Origin: CAYGAW01 sp964492135
GTDB lineage: Bacteria; Chloroflexota; Anaerolineae; UBA7937; B3-Chlor
Assembly: GCA_964492135.1 (NCBI GenBank)
Contig: CAZBJW010000070.1
Span: forward strand, 1-17,211
Length of the DNA: 17,211 bases
Direction: 5' to 3'
Below the pieces are notes generated by a model. That model did not search any database. It was given only the letters and a program-made list of their open reading frames with translations, and was not told the origin of the DNA. Every line of letters begins with the position of its first letter. The first letter of the stretch is position 1. This document shows, in pieces, positions 1 through 7,136 of the stretch. A program made the position numbers and the translations under genes.

Positions 1-3
1 CCG

Positions 4-1446
4 TTATGCCCCCCAACCCCGCGAGAAGACGGCCATCTCGGCCTCAATCTCTTCACGGCGGCGTTCGCGGAAGCGGTAGATAGCCCGGATAATGGCGGGC
101 GCGGCGATGAAGACGATGACCAGCGCTTGCACGATCTGCACGATCTCCGTGGGGATGCCGGCCACCGACTGCATCCGCGCCGCCCCTGCTCTCAGCACAC
201 CGAAGATGATCGAGGCCGCCACCACCCCCGTGGGATGGCTCTTGCCCAACAGCGCTAAAGCGATGGCGTCAAAGCCATACCCGGCCCGGAAGCCGAGAGC
301 AACATTGTGGCTGATGCCCAACCCCTGGCTTACCCCCGCCAGGCCCGCCAGACAGCCGCTGAGGAACATCGCCAACACATACGTCTTGGGTACACTCATG
401 CCGCCGTAGCGGGCTGCATCGGGATTCGCCCCCACGGTTCGCAACTCATAGCCCCAGGTCGTCCTGAACAAGAACCAGCCGGTGATGGCCGCGGCCACCA
501 GCGCAAGTGGGAACCCCCAGTGAACCGTAACTGGGTGACCCAGGAAACGGGGCAGGTACGCACTGGGCGCGATCTCCTGCGTACGACAGGTGCCCTGCAC
601 GGCTTCTAGCGGCCCGCACAACAGCCACTCACTCAAGCGGAAGGATATGTAGTTGAGCATGATGGTGGTGATGACCTCATGGGCGCCGGTTCGCGCCCTG
701 AGAAAGCCGGCAATAGCCGACCAGAGACCGCCAGCTGTCGCACCTACTAGGATAGCCAGGGGCAGGTGGATGACCATGGGGAGACCCGCGAAGGAGAAGC
801 CGACAATCACCGCCGCTATCCAGCCAACACCGATCTGCCCCTCAGCCCCGATGTTGAACAGCCCGGCGCGGAAGCCGAGGGCCACTGCCAGTCCAGCGAA
901 GATGTAGGGCACAGACTGGACCATACTGTCGCTGGGGCCACGGACCGCCCTCAGGATTGGATTGAGCCCCTCGCCGGCTAGGGAGCGGTTGATTGCCTCC
1001 AGGATATCGACGGGATTACCGAAAGCTCCCTCGTACAGCGCCCCATAAGCTCGCGCCACGTTGCCCAAAGCCAATCGCAGCGCGTAGACGATCTGACCAC
1101 CGGCCAGGGCAGCGTACACGTCGGGGTCAGTGAGCATCATCACCAGTGCCCCGATCACCAGTGCGGTAAAGATGGATAACAGGGGTATCGCCAGGTCCCG
1201 CAGCCGCGCGCCCAGCCAAGAGCGCATCCACGGCCATCCCCCGCGAGGGATTGAAAACAGCGCCAATCCTGCCAGGCCGACCAGCACCGTGATGGGCCAC
1301 AACCCGAGAGCTATGAGTAGGATCAGCACCAGCCATTTGCTGACCAAGACAGCCACGCCGACCAGCACAGCCAGCAAGGCCAGCCGTAACCATAAGGCTT
1401 GCGCGCCGATTCGTTCAGTCAGTCCCGATGGTCGTTCCTCAGTCAC
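4..1446 (-). CDS. BMP-type (nucleoside/simple sugar) ABC transporter permease with N-terminal extension
   Basis: Inner-membrane permease subunit of a BMP-type importer (NupP/YufP-like family, nucleosides or related sugars). The family core is clear from about residue 85 on: the stretch GFRAGLFNIGAEGQ at 191-204, the segment with TGAHEVITTIMLNYI, and multiple hydrophobic helices to the C-terminus. At 480 residues it is about 110-120 longer than usual family members (around 350-370). The extra length is an N-terminal segment with a hydrophobic hairpin at roughly 18-66 and a longer stretch (about 106-178) before the first conserved motif. The start is GTG at 1446, because a near-perfect Shine-Dalgarno (GGAGGTGAT) lies just upstream inside the ATPase gene; the two genes overlap by 8 bp, suggesting coupled translation. 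The stop is at the extreme left edge. A second permease (NupQ-like) would be expected beyond it. Substrate is inferred from family only. Confidence 0.93.
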   Translation of the reverse strand: MTEERPSGLTERIGAQALWLRLALLAVLVGVAVLVSKWLVLILLIALGLWPITVLVGLAGLALFSIPRGGWPWMRSWLGARLRDLAIPLLSIFTALVIGALVMMLTDPDVYAALAGGQIVYALRLALGNVARAYGALYEGAFGNPVDILEAINRSLAGEGLNPILRAVRGPSDSMVQSVPYIFAGLAVALGFRAGLFNIGAEGQIGVGWIAAVIVGFSFAGLPMVIHLPLAILVGATAGGLWSAIAGFLRARTGAHEVITTIMLNYISFRLSEWLLCGPLEAVQGTCRTQEIAPSAYLPRFLGHPVTVHWGFPLALVAAAITGWFLFRTTWGYELRTVGANPDAARYGGMSVPKTYVLAMFLSGCLAGLAGVSQGLGISHNVALGFRAGYGFDAIALALLGKSHPTGVVAASIIFGVLRAGAARMQSVAGIPTEIVQIVQALVIVFIAAPAIIRAIYRFRERRREEIEAEMAVFSRGWGA

Positions 1447-3310
1447 CGATCACCTCCCCCTTCTCTTCTTCGAGCCGGGCCCCGGCCATCATCAAGCCCA
1501 ACTCCTCACGGGTGATCTTGTCAGCATCCACAGTGCCCACAATCCTTCCCTCGTACATCACCGCGATCCGGTCCGACAGAGCCATGATCTCGTCCAACTC
1601 CACCGAGACCAAAAGCACGGCGACCCCATGGTCGCGCTTCTGGATAATCTGACTATGGATATACTCTATCGAACCCACGTCCAGTCCTCGCGTCGGTTGC
1701 GCAGCAATCATCAACTTGATAGGGCGGGAGAACTCGCGGGCCACAATCAGCTTCTGTTGGTTGCCGCCGGACAGGGTTTGGGCTGGGAGGATGATGCTGG
1801 GGGTACGTACATCGAACTCTTTCACCACGCGGTCAGCGTATTCGTAGACCTTCTCGAATTGAATCACCGGCCCCTCGGCGTAGGGCTCTAGGTAGTATGT
1901 GGACAACACCAGATTGTCGAAGATAGGGAACGTCATCACCAGACCGTCCCGTTGCCGATCCTCGGGAACGTGAGCCACGCCCAGTTCGGTGATGCGCCGA
2001 GGCGAGGCACTCGTCACATCCTGACCCAAGATGCGCACAGAGCCGCCCGTTCCCGGAAGGAGCCCCGTCAACACCTCAACCAACTCCGTCTGGCCGTTGC
2101 CCTGTACGCCGGCCACACCCAGTATCTCGCCGGCCCGCACGAAGAGGTCCACCCCACGCACCACTGGATGACCTCGTGCGTCCTCAGCAGTCAGACCGTC
2201 CACTTCCAGCACCATATCACCGGGCGACGCTGGTCCTTTGTCCACGACCAAGTCCACCTCGCGTCCAACCATCATCTCGGCCAGTTCCTCCAGCGAGGTC
2301 TCCGGAGGTGTGGTCTCGCCCACCAAACGGCCGTCGCGCAGGACGATCACCCGGTCAGCGATGGCCATCACCTCTTTCAGCTTGTGAGTGATGAACATGA
2401 TAGACTTGCCCTGGTCCGTCAGGGAGCGCATGATCTCGAAAAGCTCCTCGGTCTCCTGAGGGGTGAGCACTGCTGTCGGCTCATCGAGTATCAGTATCTG
2501 CGCTTCGCGGTAGAGGGTCTTAATGATCTCGACACGCTGCTGCACCCCTACCGGGATATTCTCAACAATTGCATCGGGATCCACGGCCAAGCCGTACTGC
2601 TCCGATAATTCACGGATGCGCGCTGCTGCCGCGCGCCTGTAGATAGCTGTGGTGATTACCCGCACTGCAGGGAATGAGGCGGCGGCGAAGAGTAACGCCA
2701 CAAACACGAGCAACAGAAGCTGCCCTGTGCTGCCCAGAATCACGCCCACGGCTGCCAATAGTGCTGCACCACCCAGAGCCGTGATCGGGAAATAGAGGCG
2801 GAACCCGAATCTGGTCAGCCAGCCCAGAACCATGACCAGGGCCAAGATCCCCGCCACGGCTGCGCCACCCGCGAGTGCGGCCAGACCCCATTGCACCACG
2901 TTATCCACCGCAAAGAAACCGCCTATAAGAAACAGCACCGCCGCGGCGCCGCCGGCGATCCCCAGAGTCCGCAAGGAGAAGGACGGTCTGGTCGGCTCGG
3001 CGCCCATCACGATGTTCTCAGCCACGGTGAAGACGGGCACCAATTGAAAGTGCTGGTGGACCATGCCGATCCCCAAGCCTATGGCATCGTTGGGCTCCTG
3101 GATGTCTGCCTTTTTCCCACGAATCTCTATCTCACCTTCATCCGGCGTGTAGAGGCCGTAGAGGATATTCATCAGGGTGCTCTTGCCTGCACCGTTCTCC
3201 CCGAGGAAGGCCAATATCTCCCCGTGGCCCAGCGAGAAGTTGATGTGATCGTTGGCGAGCACGCCGGGGAAACGTTTTGTGGCGTTGCGAACCTCCAAGA
3301 CCGGCTCCAT
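1439..3310 (-). CDS. BMP-type ABC transporter double ATPase with an inserted four-helix membrane domain
   Basis: Energy-coupling ATPase of the same importer, with two fused nucleotide-binding domains. NBD1 has Walker A GENGAGKST (37-45), Q-loop GMVHQHF (Q86), signature PVGVQQR (253-259), Walker B ILILDEPT (272-279) and switch His309. NBD2 has the degenerate P-loop GVQGNGQTE (401-409), signature LSGGNQQK (513-520) and LMIAAQPTRGLD (533-544), which are usual for this family. Family members are about 510 residues; this one is 623. The excess is a hydrophobic block at about 113-227 between the Q-loop and signature of NBD1, with four predicted membrane spans (about 115-134, 141-163, 173-193, 196-218). 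Flanking motifs stay in frame and are well conserved, so this looks like a true insertion rather than an assembly error. ATG at 3310 follows AGGAGGAAG with good spacing. Downstream it overlaps the permease gene by 8 bp. Confidence 0.95.
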   Translation of the reverse strand: MEPVLEVRNATKRFPGVLANDHINFSLGHGEILAFLGENGAGKSTLMNILYGLYTPDEGEIEIRGKKADIQEPNDAIGLGIGMVHQHFQLVPVFTVAENIVMGAEPTRPSFSLRTLGIAGGAAAVLFLIGGFFAVDNVVQWGLAALAGGAAVAGILALVMVLGWLTRFGFRLYFPITALGGAALLAAVGVILGSTGQLLLLVFVALLFAAASFPAVRVITTAIYRRAAAARIRELSEQYGLAVDPDAIVENIPVGVQQRVEIIKTLYREAQILILDEPTAVLTPQETEELFEIMRSLTDQGKSIMFITHKLKEVMAIADRVIVLRDGRLVGETTPPETSLEELAEMMVGREVDLVVDKGPASPGDMVLEVDGLTAEDARGHPVVRGVDLFVRAGEILGVAGVQGNGQTELVEVLTGLLPGTGGSVRILGQDVTSASPRRITELGVAHVPEDRQRDGLVMTFPIFDNLVLSTYYLEPYAEGPVIQFEKVYEYADRVVKEFDVRTPSIILPAQTLSGGNQQKLIVAREFSRPIKLMIAAQPTRGLDVGSIEYIHSQIIQKRDHGVAVLLVSVELDEIMALSDRIAVMYEGRIVGTVDADKITREELGLMMAGARLEEEKGEVIGD

Positions 3311-3399
3311 CGTCGCTTCCTCCTATAACAGCAGACAGGCACAATCAACGCATTAGGAACATGGTTCGCCGATCCTGCGAATCCGCTGTTAGTACAGTA

Positions 3400-3466
3400 G
3401 GCGGTGCTGGGTTGTGACCCACACCCCCCCCCCCCAGGAAATTNNNNNNNNNNACCCAGCACCGCC
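3400..3466. repeat. 13-bp perfect inverted repeat between binding-protein and ATPase genes
   Basis: GGCGGTGCTGGGT at 3400-3412 is exactly complementary to ACCCAGCACCGCC at 3454-3466. The intervening 41 positions hold a run of 12 C (3424-3435) and the 10-base N gap. The hairpin lies just after the stop codon of the binding-protein gene on the minus strand. A stem-loop there could act as a partial terminator or mRNA stabiliser giving more binding protein than ATPase, a known arrangement in ABC operons. An assembly artefact of mirrored read ends at the gap is equally possible. No U-tract is visible. Confidence 0.5.
3444..3453. other. Assembly gap of ten N
   Basis: Ten consecutive N follow a 12-base C homopolymer and lie within the loop of the inverted repeat. 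Ten is a conventional placeholder length, so the true gap size is unknown and extra sequence may be missing between the two transporter genes. Confidence 0.99.
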
Positions 3467-3493
3467 CCCAAGTCGTAGTTGGCCTAGATCGGC

Positions 3494-4537
3494 CTAGCCT
3501 TCCCAGCCCGTGTTGATGCTGCCGTCGATGATCCCTAGCGTGATTTCATTCAGTTCCTGGACGATGTCGTCGGCTATCTGGCCCTCGAAATCGTGGAATG
3601 GCGCCATGCCCACACCGTTATTCGACAAGGTTCCGAGGTAGACGCTTCCCCCCGCGAAATTGCCCTCGAGCAGACCCTCCACCGTTCCAAACACCGCGTT
3701 GTCCAGGCGCTTCATGGTCGAAGTGAGGAGGATGTCCTTCTCGTTGGGCAGCGTGAAGTACTGGTCCACATCCACGCCGACGCCCCACTTGCCGCGCTCC
3801 TTGGCTGCCGTGAGACCGCCGTTTCCGGTCTTGCCGCCGATGCCGTAGATAACATCCACGCCCTCATCGATCAGCGAGTTGCCTTGGATCTTGCCCTCAT
3901 CCGGCGCCTCGAAGTCGCCGACATAGACGCCCTTCCACTGGACGTTCGCGCCGTGCTGCTCATTGTAGTACTTGATCCCAGCGTCGTGGCCCGCGACGAA
4001 GATCTCGACCGTCGGAATCTGCATACCAGCTACATAGCCGCACTGTGGATCTTCCGGATCCTGGGTATCAGCCCAGTATGCCCCCAGGTAGCCGGTGAGG
4101 AAGGCCGCCTCATCTGTGGCGAAGACGATGCCCTGGACGTTGGGGATACCTGGAGAGTAGGCATAGTCCACGATGGCGAAGTTTATGTCGGGATACTCCG
4201 CGGCCATCTTCGACGTGGCGTCCCCCAGCAAGAACCCGACGGTGATGATCATGTCATAGTCTTGCTCTGCAAACTCGGTGATGTTCTTCTCGTAGTCCGC
4301 TTGAGCCTGGCTCTCGATGAACTGGCCGCAAATTCCGAGCTCCTCCTGGGCCATGACGACACCCTCCCAGGTGTTCTGGTTGAAGCTGGCATCGTCAATA
4401 CCACCGATGTCTGACACCATGCCGACCTTGAGTGCGCACTCCTCTCCCGGCGAGGGTGTCGTCCCTGGCGCGCACGCAGCTACCACGGCCGACAGAGCAA
4501 GCAGCACCACTGAAGTACAAAGAATCCACTTTCTCAT
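3494..4537 (-). CDS. BMP family ABC transporter substrate-binding lipoprotein
   Basis: Extracytoplasmic solute receptor of the BMP/Med family (PnrA/BmpA-like), which binds nucleosides or related compounds and delivers them to the permease. The N-terminus is a type II signal peptide: charged MRKW, a hydrophobic core, then lipobox VVAAC with the lipidated Cys at 22, followed by a Pro/Ser/Thr linker. The mature start carries the family hallmark GMVSDIGGIDDASFNQ and then the NTWEGV helix; further on are TVGFLLGDATSKMA and DGSINTGWEG near the C-terminus. Length (347) is normal. ATG at 4537 is preceded by AGAGGAGGACAGG, a strong ribosome-binding site. It is the first gene of the transporter operon, expressed from the promoter candidate at 4799-4827. 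Substrate specificity cannot be read from sequence alone. Confidence 0.95.
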   Translation of the reverse strand: MRKWILCTSVVLLALSAVVAACAPGTTPSPGEECALKVGMVSDIGGIDDASFNQNTWEGVVMAQEELGICGQFIESQAQADYEKNITEFAEQDYDMIITVGFLLGDATSKMAAEYPDINFAIVDYAYSPGIPNVQGIVFATDEAAFLTGYLGAYWADTQDPEDPQCGYVAGMQIPTVEIFVAGHDAGIKYYNEQHGANVQWKGVYVGDFEAPDEGKIQGNSLIDEGVDVIYGIGGKTGNGGLTAAKERGKWGVGVDVDQYFTLPNEKDILLTSTMKRLDNAVFGTVEGLLEGNFAGGSVYLGTLSNNGVGMAPFHDFEGQIADDIVQELNEITLGIIDGSINTGWEG

Positions 4538-4798
4538 CCTGTCCTCCTCTTAGTAGTGTCCTCCCAAGGAATGTGCATGCGATCAAGATTGAGTCTCTCG
4601 ATATACCACCTCCTTTCACGTCTGCGCCTTTTGTCCAGCTGCAACATCATAAGACACAAACCAGGCCAACTGTAGCTAAATTCAACCCCTCAACGCCCTT
4701 CTCGGCCCAACCACGGATAGATAACCGCCTGCTCGACCGAGGTTAGCAACGAGGTCGCCCATTGGCCACGGCTAGTCCGTCTCTCGAAGATATCACCC
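4538..4798 (-). other. Long untranslated leader of the transporter operon
   Basis: About 255 nt separate the predicted start of transcription (near 4792) from the binding-protein ATG. No gene is convincing here. Read on the minus strand it contains a second, very strong Shine-Dalgarno-like AAAGGAGGTGG (near 4607-4617) with no usable start codon behind it, and only short weak hairpins. I could not match it to the purine riboswitch that controls some nucleoside transporters in Firmicutes. A long leader leaves room for RNA-level regulation, but that is inference. Confidence 0.4.
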
Positions 4799-4827
4799 AT
4801 TGTAGCCCATGTGTCCGCGATAGGCAA
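4799..4827 (-). promoter_or_regulatory. Sigma70-type promoter for the transporter operon
   Basis: On the minus strand: -35 TTGCCT (4822-4827), 17-bp spacer, -10 TACAAT (4799-4804). The -35 matches 4 of 6 and the -10 matches 5 of 6 consensus bases with ideal spacing. Transcription would begin near 4792, after the end of the YbaK remnant. Confidence 0.6.
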
Positions 4828-4908
4828 ACCCGCTTTCCTCCTTATGGCAACCGCTTCCGCCATCGTGGCACCTAGCAGGATCGCGCTGCCGCGCTCGCAC
4901 CTGCAAGC

Positions 4909-5425
4909 CTACAGGCCATAGGCTTCACAACCCCCCGCCGGCTCGATGTTGATTCGTCGCGCGAGCGGTAGAACCTCGCCATCGGTCACTTGCCTGAGCA
5001 CCTGGGGCGAAATCTGAATTTCCACTCCCACCACTCCGGCGCCTGTCAGCACGGTCGGATAGCTCGTTAGACCTTGATCGATGAACACAGGCATCGAACC
5101 ATGGGTGATAAGAGAGACCCCTGTGGCCGGATAATTGAGCACTTGAGCAAGTTCTTCTCGGGTAACCATCTGTACTCGCTTCACATTCGAGGAGCTCAGC
5201 CACCTCCTCAAGTTCGACTGTGCTATAGCTCGACTGCACCACCAAGCAGCATACCTTCCGATCAGTTCCCCGAAGGAGCAGCGTCTTTGTGATTCCAGCC
5301 ATGCTACAACCCAAAGCCCGAGCAAAGTCTTGAGGGCTATGGATGGGGAACGGCATTTCTTCGTGCGGGCGCACCTCGTACGACGCCCCCGAGGTTCCTA
5401 GGATTGCCCCGACGTTGCCATACAC
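4909..5425 (-). pseudogene. YbaK/EbsC-type aminoacyl-tRNA deacylase, broken by a single frameshift
   Basis: Members of this family hydrolyse mischarged aminoacyl-tRNA (for example Cys-tRNA-Pro) in the cytoplasm. The N-terminal half is in one frame from GTG at 5425: SYEVRPHEEMPF, then the helix DFARALGCSMAGITKTLLLR and VVQSSYSTVELEEVAELL. The C-terminal half continues in a second frame: VKRVQMVTREELAQVLNYPA, GVSLITHGSMPVFID, GAGVVGVEIQISP, ending at TAG 4909-4911. Removing one base in the CTCCTCGAAT stretch (5185-5194) joins them as AELLNVKRVQM, which fits the family alignment. Both halves look well conserved, so either the gene was inactivated recently or the assembly has a one-base insertion. 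It lies 48 bp after the deoxynucleoside kinase stop, on the same strand, and is the last gene of that operon. Confidence 0.82.
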
Positions 5426-5473
5426 GCTTGCTGCGTCGCGGCTGCCATCTTCACCGTGTGCAAGCTGACCTCT

Positions 5474-6121
5474 TCATGGGGTCACACTTATGACATCGGC
5501 CGGTTCCACATAGCGTCTTGCCAGTCCCCAAACCTCATCAGCGGTCCACAGCCTGGTACCGTCCAGGGTGATGGCGCGAGGATGTTCCAGCAACCACTCG
5601 TCGTGCAAGGCTTCAAGCTGCTTCAGATACTCGAGCGACACCCCAGTCTCTTCATGCCGGCCGCGCGCTATCATCCGCTCCAGGCAGACCTCGGCGGGAG
5701 TGCGATAATAGAGGATACAATCCGGCTCTACGCAGTAGTTGGACACCAGGAAGTCCCACAGTCCGCAGTACACCTGCCATTCCACGTCTGTCATGGCGCC
5801 GATGCGGTAACTGTTGCTGGCAAACACATAGCGGTCAGTGAATATCGACCGTTCGAGAACGACGCGGCTGTGGTCCGTCAGCGCCAGGACCTCCTGCCAC
5901 GTCTTGGCCCGCGTAATGAAGGCCGTGATCTGGAAGGTGAACGCCCACCTCTTCATGTCGCTGTAGAACATATCCAGCAGATTGGCGGCGAATCCACTCT
6001 GCCATGCCTCCACGGGCTCCTCAATGAAGTCGAAAATGCCTGACGCCTTGAGAGTGTTGCCTAACGTACTCTTCCCCGCACCGATATTCCCCTCCAGCAG
6101 TATCATCTTTCTCTCCTCCAT
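5474..6121 (-). CDS. Deoxynucleoside kinase family protein
   Basis: Cytoplasmic kinase that transfers the ATP gamma-phosphate to the 5'-hydroxyl of a deoxynucleoside, a salvage step to dNMP. With M1 at 6121 (215 residues): P-loop GNIGAGKST (11-19), the catalytic-base region IEEPVEAW (33-40), the ERS motif with LERSIFTDRYVF (89-100), and the Arg-rich LID RMIARGRHEE (149-158). Order and length fit the dCK/dGK/dAK-type family. The open frame extends to 6220, but ATG at 6121 is preferred: GGGGAGG sits five bases upstream and the protein then begins directly before the first strand and P-loop. It follows the transglutaminase-like gene by 105 bp and precedes the YbaK remnant. Base preference (dA, dG or pyrimidine) cannot be assigned with confidence. 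Confidence 0.9.
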   Translation of the reverse strand: MEERKMILLEGNIGAGKSTLGNTLKASGIFDFIEEPVEAWQSGFAANLLDMFYSDMKRWAFTFQITAFITRAKTWQEVLALTDHSRVVLERSIFTDRYVFASNSYRIGAMTDVEWQVYCGLWDFLVSNYCVEPDCILYYRTPAEVCLERMIARGRHEETGVSLEYLKQLEALHDEWLLEHPRAITLDGTRLWTADEVWGLARRYVEPADVISVTP

Positions 6122-6226
6122 TGCCACCTCCCCTGCGCCTTCGGTCTCCTTTCGTCCTGTTGCCTTTGTGAACACCTCCGCCATCGAGTTGCGCCTTCCA
6201 CCGCAAGCACCTACGCTCACGGGTGA

Positions 6227-7114
6227 CTAGATCTTCAACGCAACCTGACTGGGGCCGGCCGCTGGACTGTATGAGTTGACGACGGATGGCACCTTGAGAT
6301 CAGGCTCTCGCTCGTATATAGCGCGCATCTGTGAGAAAGCCTCATCGCGCGCCTGGGTTAGAGCCGCCACCTCATCCAACAACGCCAGTTCCTCCTCGCC
6401 TGGGTCCTTCTCCATCAAGCCCCAGGCATGCCATGGCAGCAACTCCATCTTGTTCTGCGCTGCCAAGTCGTGAATCAGCCTCTGTTGAACGAACCACCAG
6501 CCTTTGATGTCCGAATCGGGGTCCAGCCCAAAACGAGCCGCATCTGCCTCACCAGCGCGGCACTTCTGCCACGCTAGACCGCCCACGATGAACCGGTCCC
6601 TCGGAACGTCGTGTGTCTGAAAGGAAATCTTGTACGCCTCGATGTGAACGTCACTCATCTCTGGGTCAACCAGACGCCATCGGTCCCCCCCAGAATCCCA
6701 GCACTCTGCGATCCAGTGGTCGTAGTTGAAACCAGGCTCGAAATAAGATCCAAAGCCAACCCTCATGCGCACAGGCACTCCCTGGTGGCGAGCCATGGAG
6801 CAAAACAAGGTAGCGAAATCTCGGCAGCAACCCGCCAGTCGCCTCTCGGGTGGTCGTGACTCAGTCAAGGGACGTTCATCCAGCTCGTAGATGCGCGCCA
6901 GCATCTTGTCCACGGAACAGGTGTCTATCTCCGACCATCTCTCCTCAGGCACCGCATAGCCAAAGAGACTCTCTCCCTCCAGGTAGTGGATGATCAACCC
7001 CTGCACAATCCGGCATAGGCTCGGAATATCCACCGGTAGATCATCGTACAGGCCACTGTACTCGCCCGGATCGGTTATGGGACTCTGCTCTGCGTAATAT
7101 GCCTGAGGATCCAT
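6227..7114 (-). CDS. Transglutaminase-like cysteine protein
   Basis: A protein with a transglutaminase-like (papain-fold) core; bacterial members are mostly cysteine proteases or peptidases rather than cross-linkers, and the substrate is unknown. With M1 at 7114 (295 residues) the triad is visible: Cys97 in AGCCRDFATLF, His133 in NYDHWIAE and Asp150 in WRLVDPEM. Between them are the typical ARHQGVPVRMRVGFG strand and helix. About 90 residues precede and 140 follow the core; the C-terminal part is helical and unrecognised. There is no signal peptide, so it is probably cytoplasmic. The open frame extends upstream into the WD40 gene, but the ATG 22 bp after the WD40 stop is taken as start; its ribosome-binding site is weak. 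The short gap suggests co-transcription with the WD40 gene. Confidence 0.85.
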   Translation of the reverse strand: MDPQAYYAEQSPITDPGEYSGLYDDLPVDIPSLCRIVQGLIIHYLEGESLFGYAVPEERWSEIDTCSVDKMLARIYELDERPLTESRPPERRLAGCCRDFATLFCSMARHQGVPVRMRVGFGSYFEPGFNYDHWIAECWDSGGDRWRLVDPEMSDVHIEAYKISFQTHDVPRDRFIVGGLAWQKCRAGEADAARFGLDPDSDIKGWWFVQQRLIHDLAAQNKMELLPWHAWGLMEKDPGEEELALLDEVAALTQARDEAFSQMRAIYEREPDLKVPSVVNSYSPAAGPSQVALKI

Positions 7115-7136
7115 GATTAGGTTGGATGGCTTCCCT

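Noticed and set aside
1130..1891. 253-residue plus-strand frame opposite the ATPase and permease genes
   Set aside because: It is the antisense shadow of two well-supported transporter genes, with low-complexity His/Ser/Arg composition.
3593..4414. 273-residue plus-strand frame opposite the binding-protein gene
   Set aside because: Antisense shadow; the minus-strand product has a lipobox and family motifs.
4646..4674. Second -10-like TATGAT closer to the binding-protein gene (minus strand)
   Set aside because: No -35 at 16-18 bp; the pair at 4799-4827 is much better.
6122..6220. 33-residue N-terminal extension of the deoxynucleoside kinase
   Set aside because: The internal ATG at 6121 has a strong Shine-Dalgarno and gives the normal family start before the P-loop.
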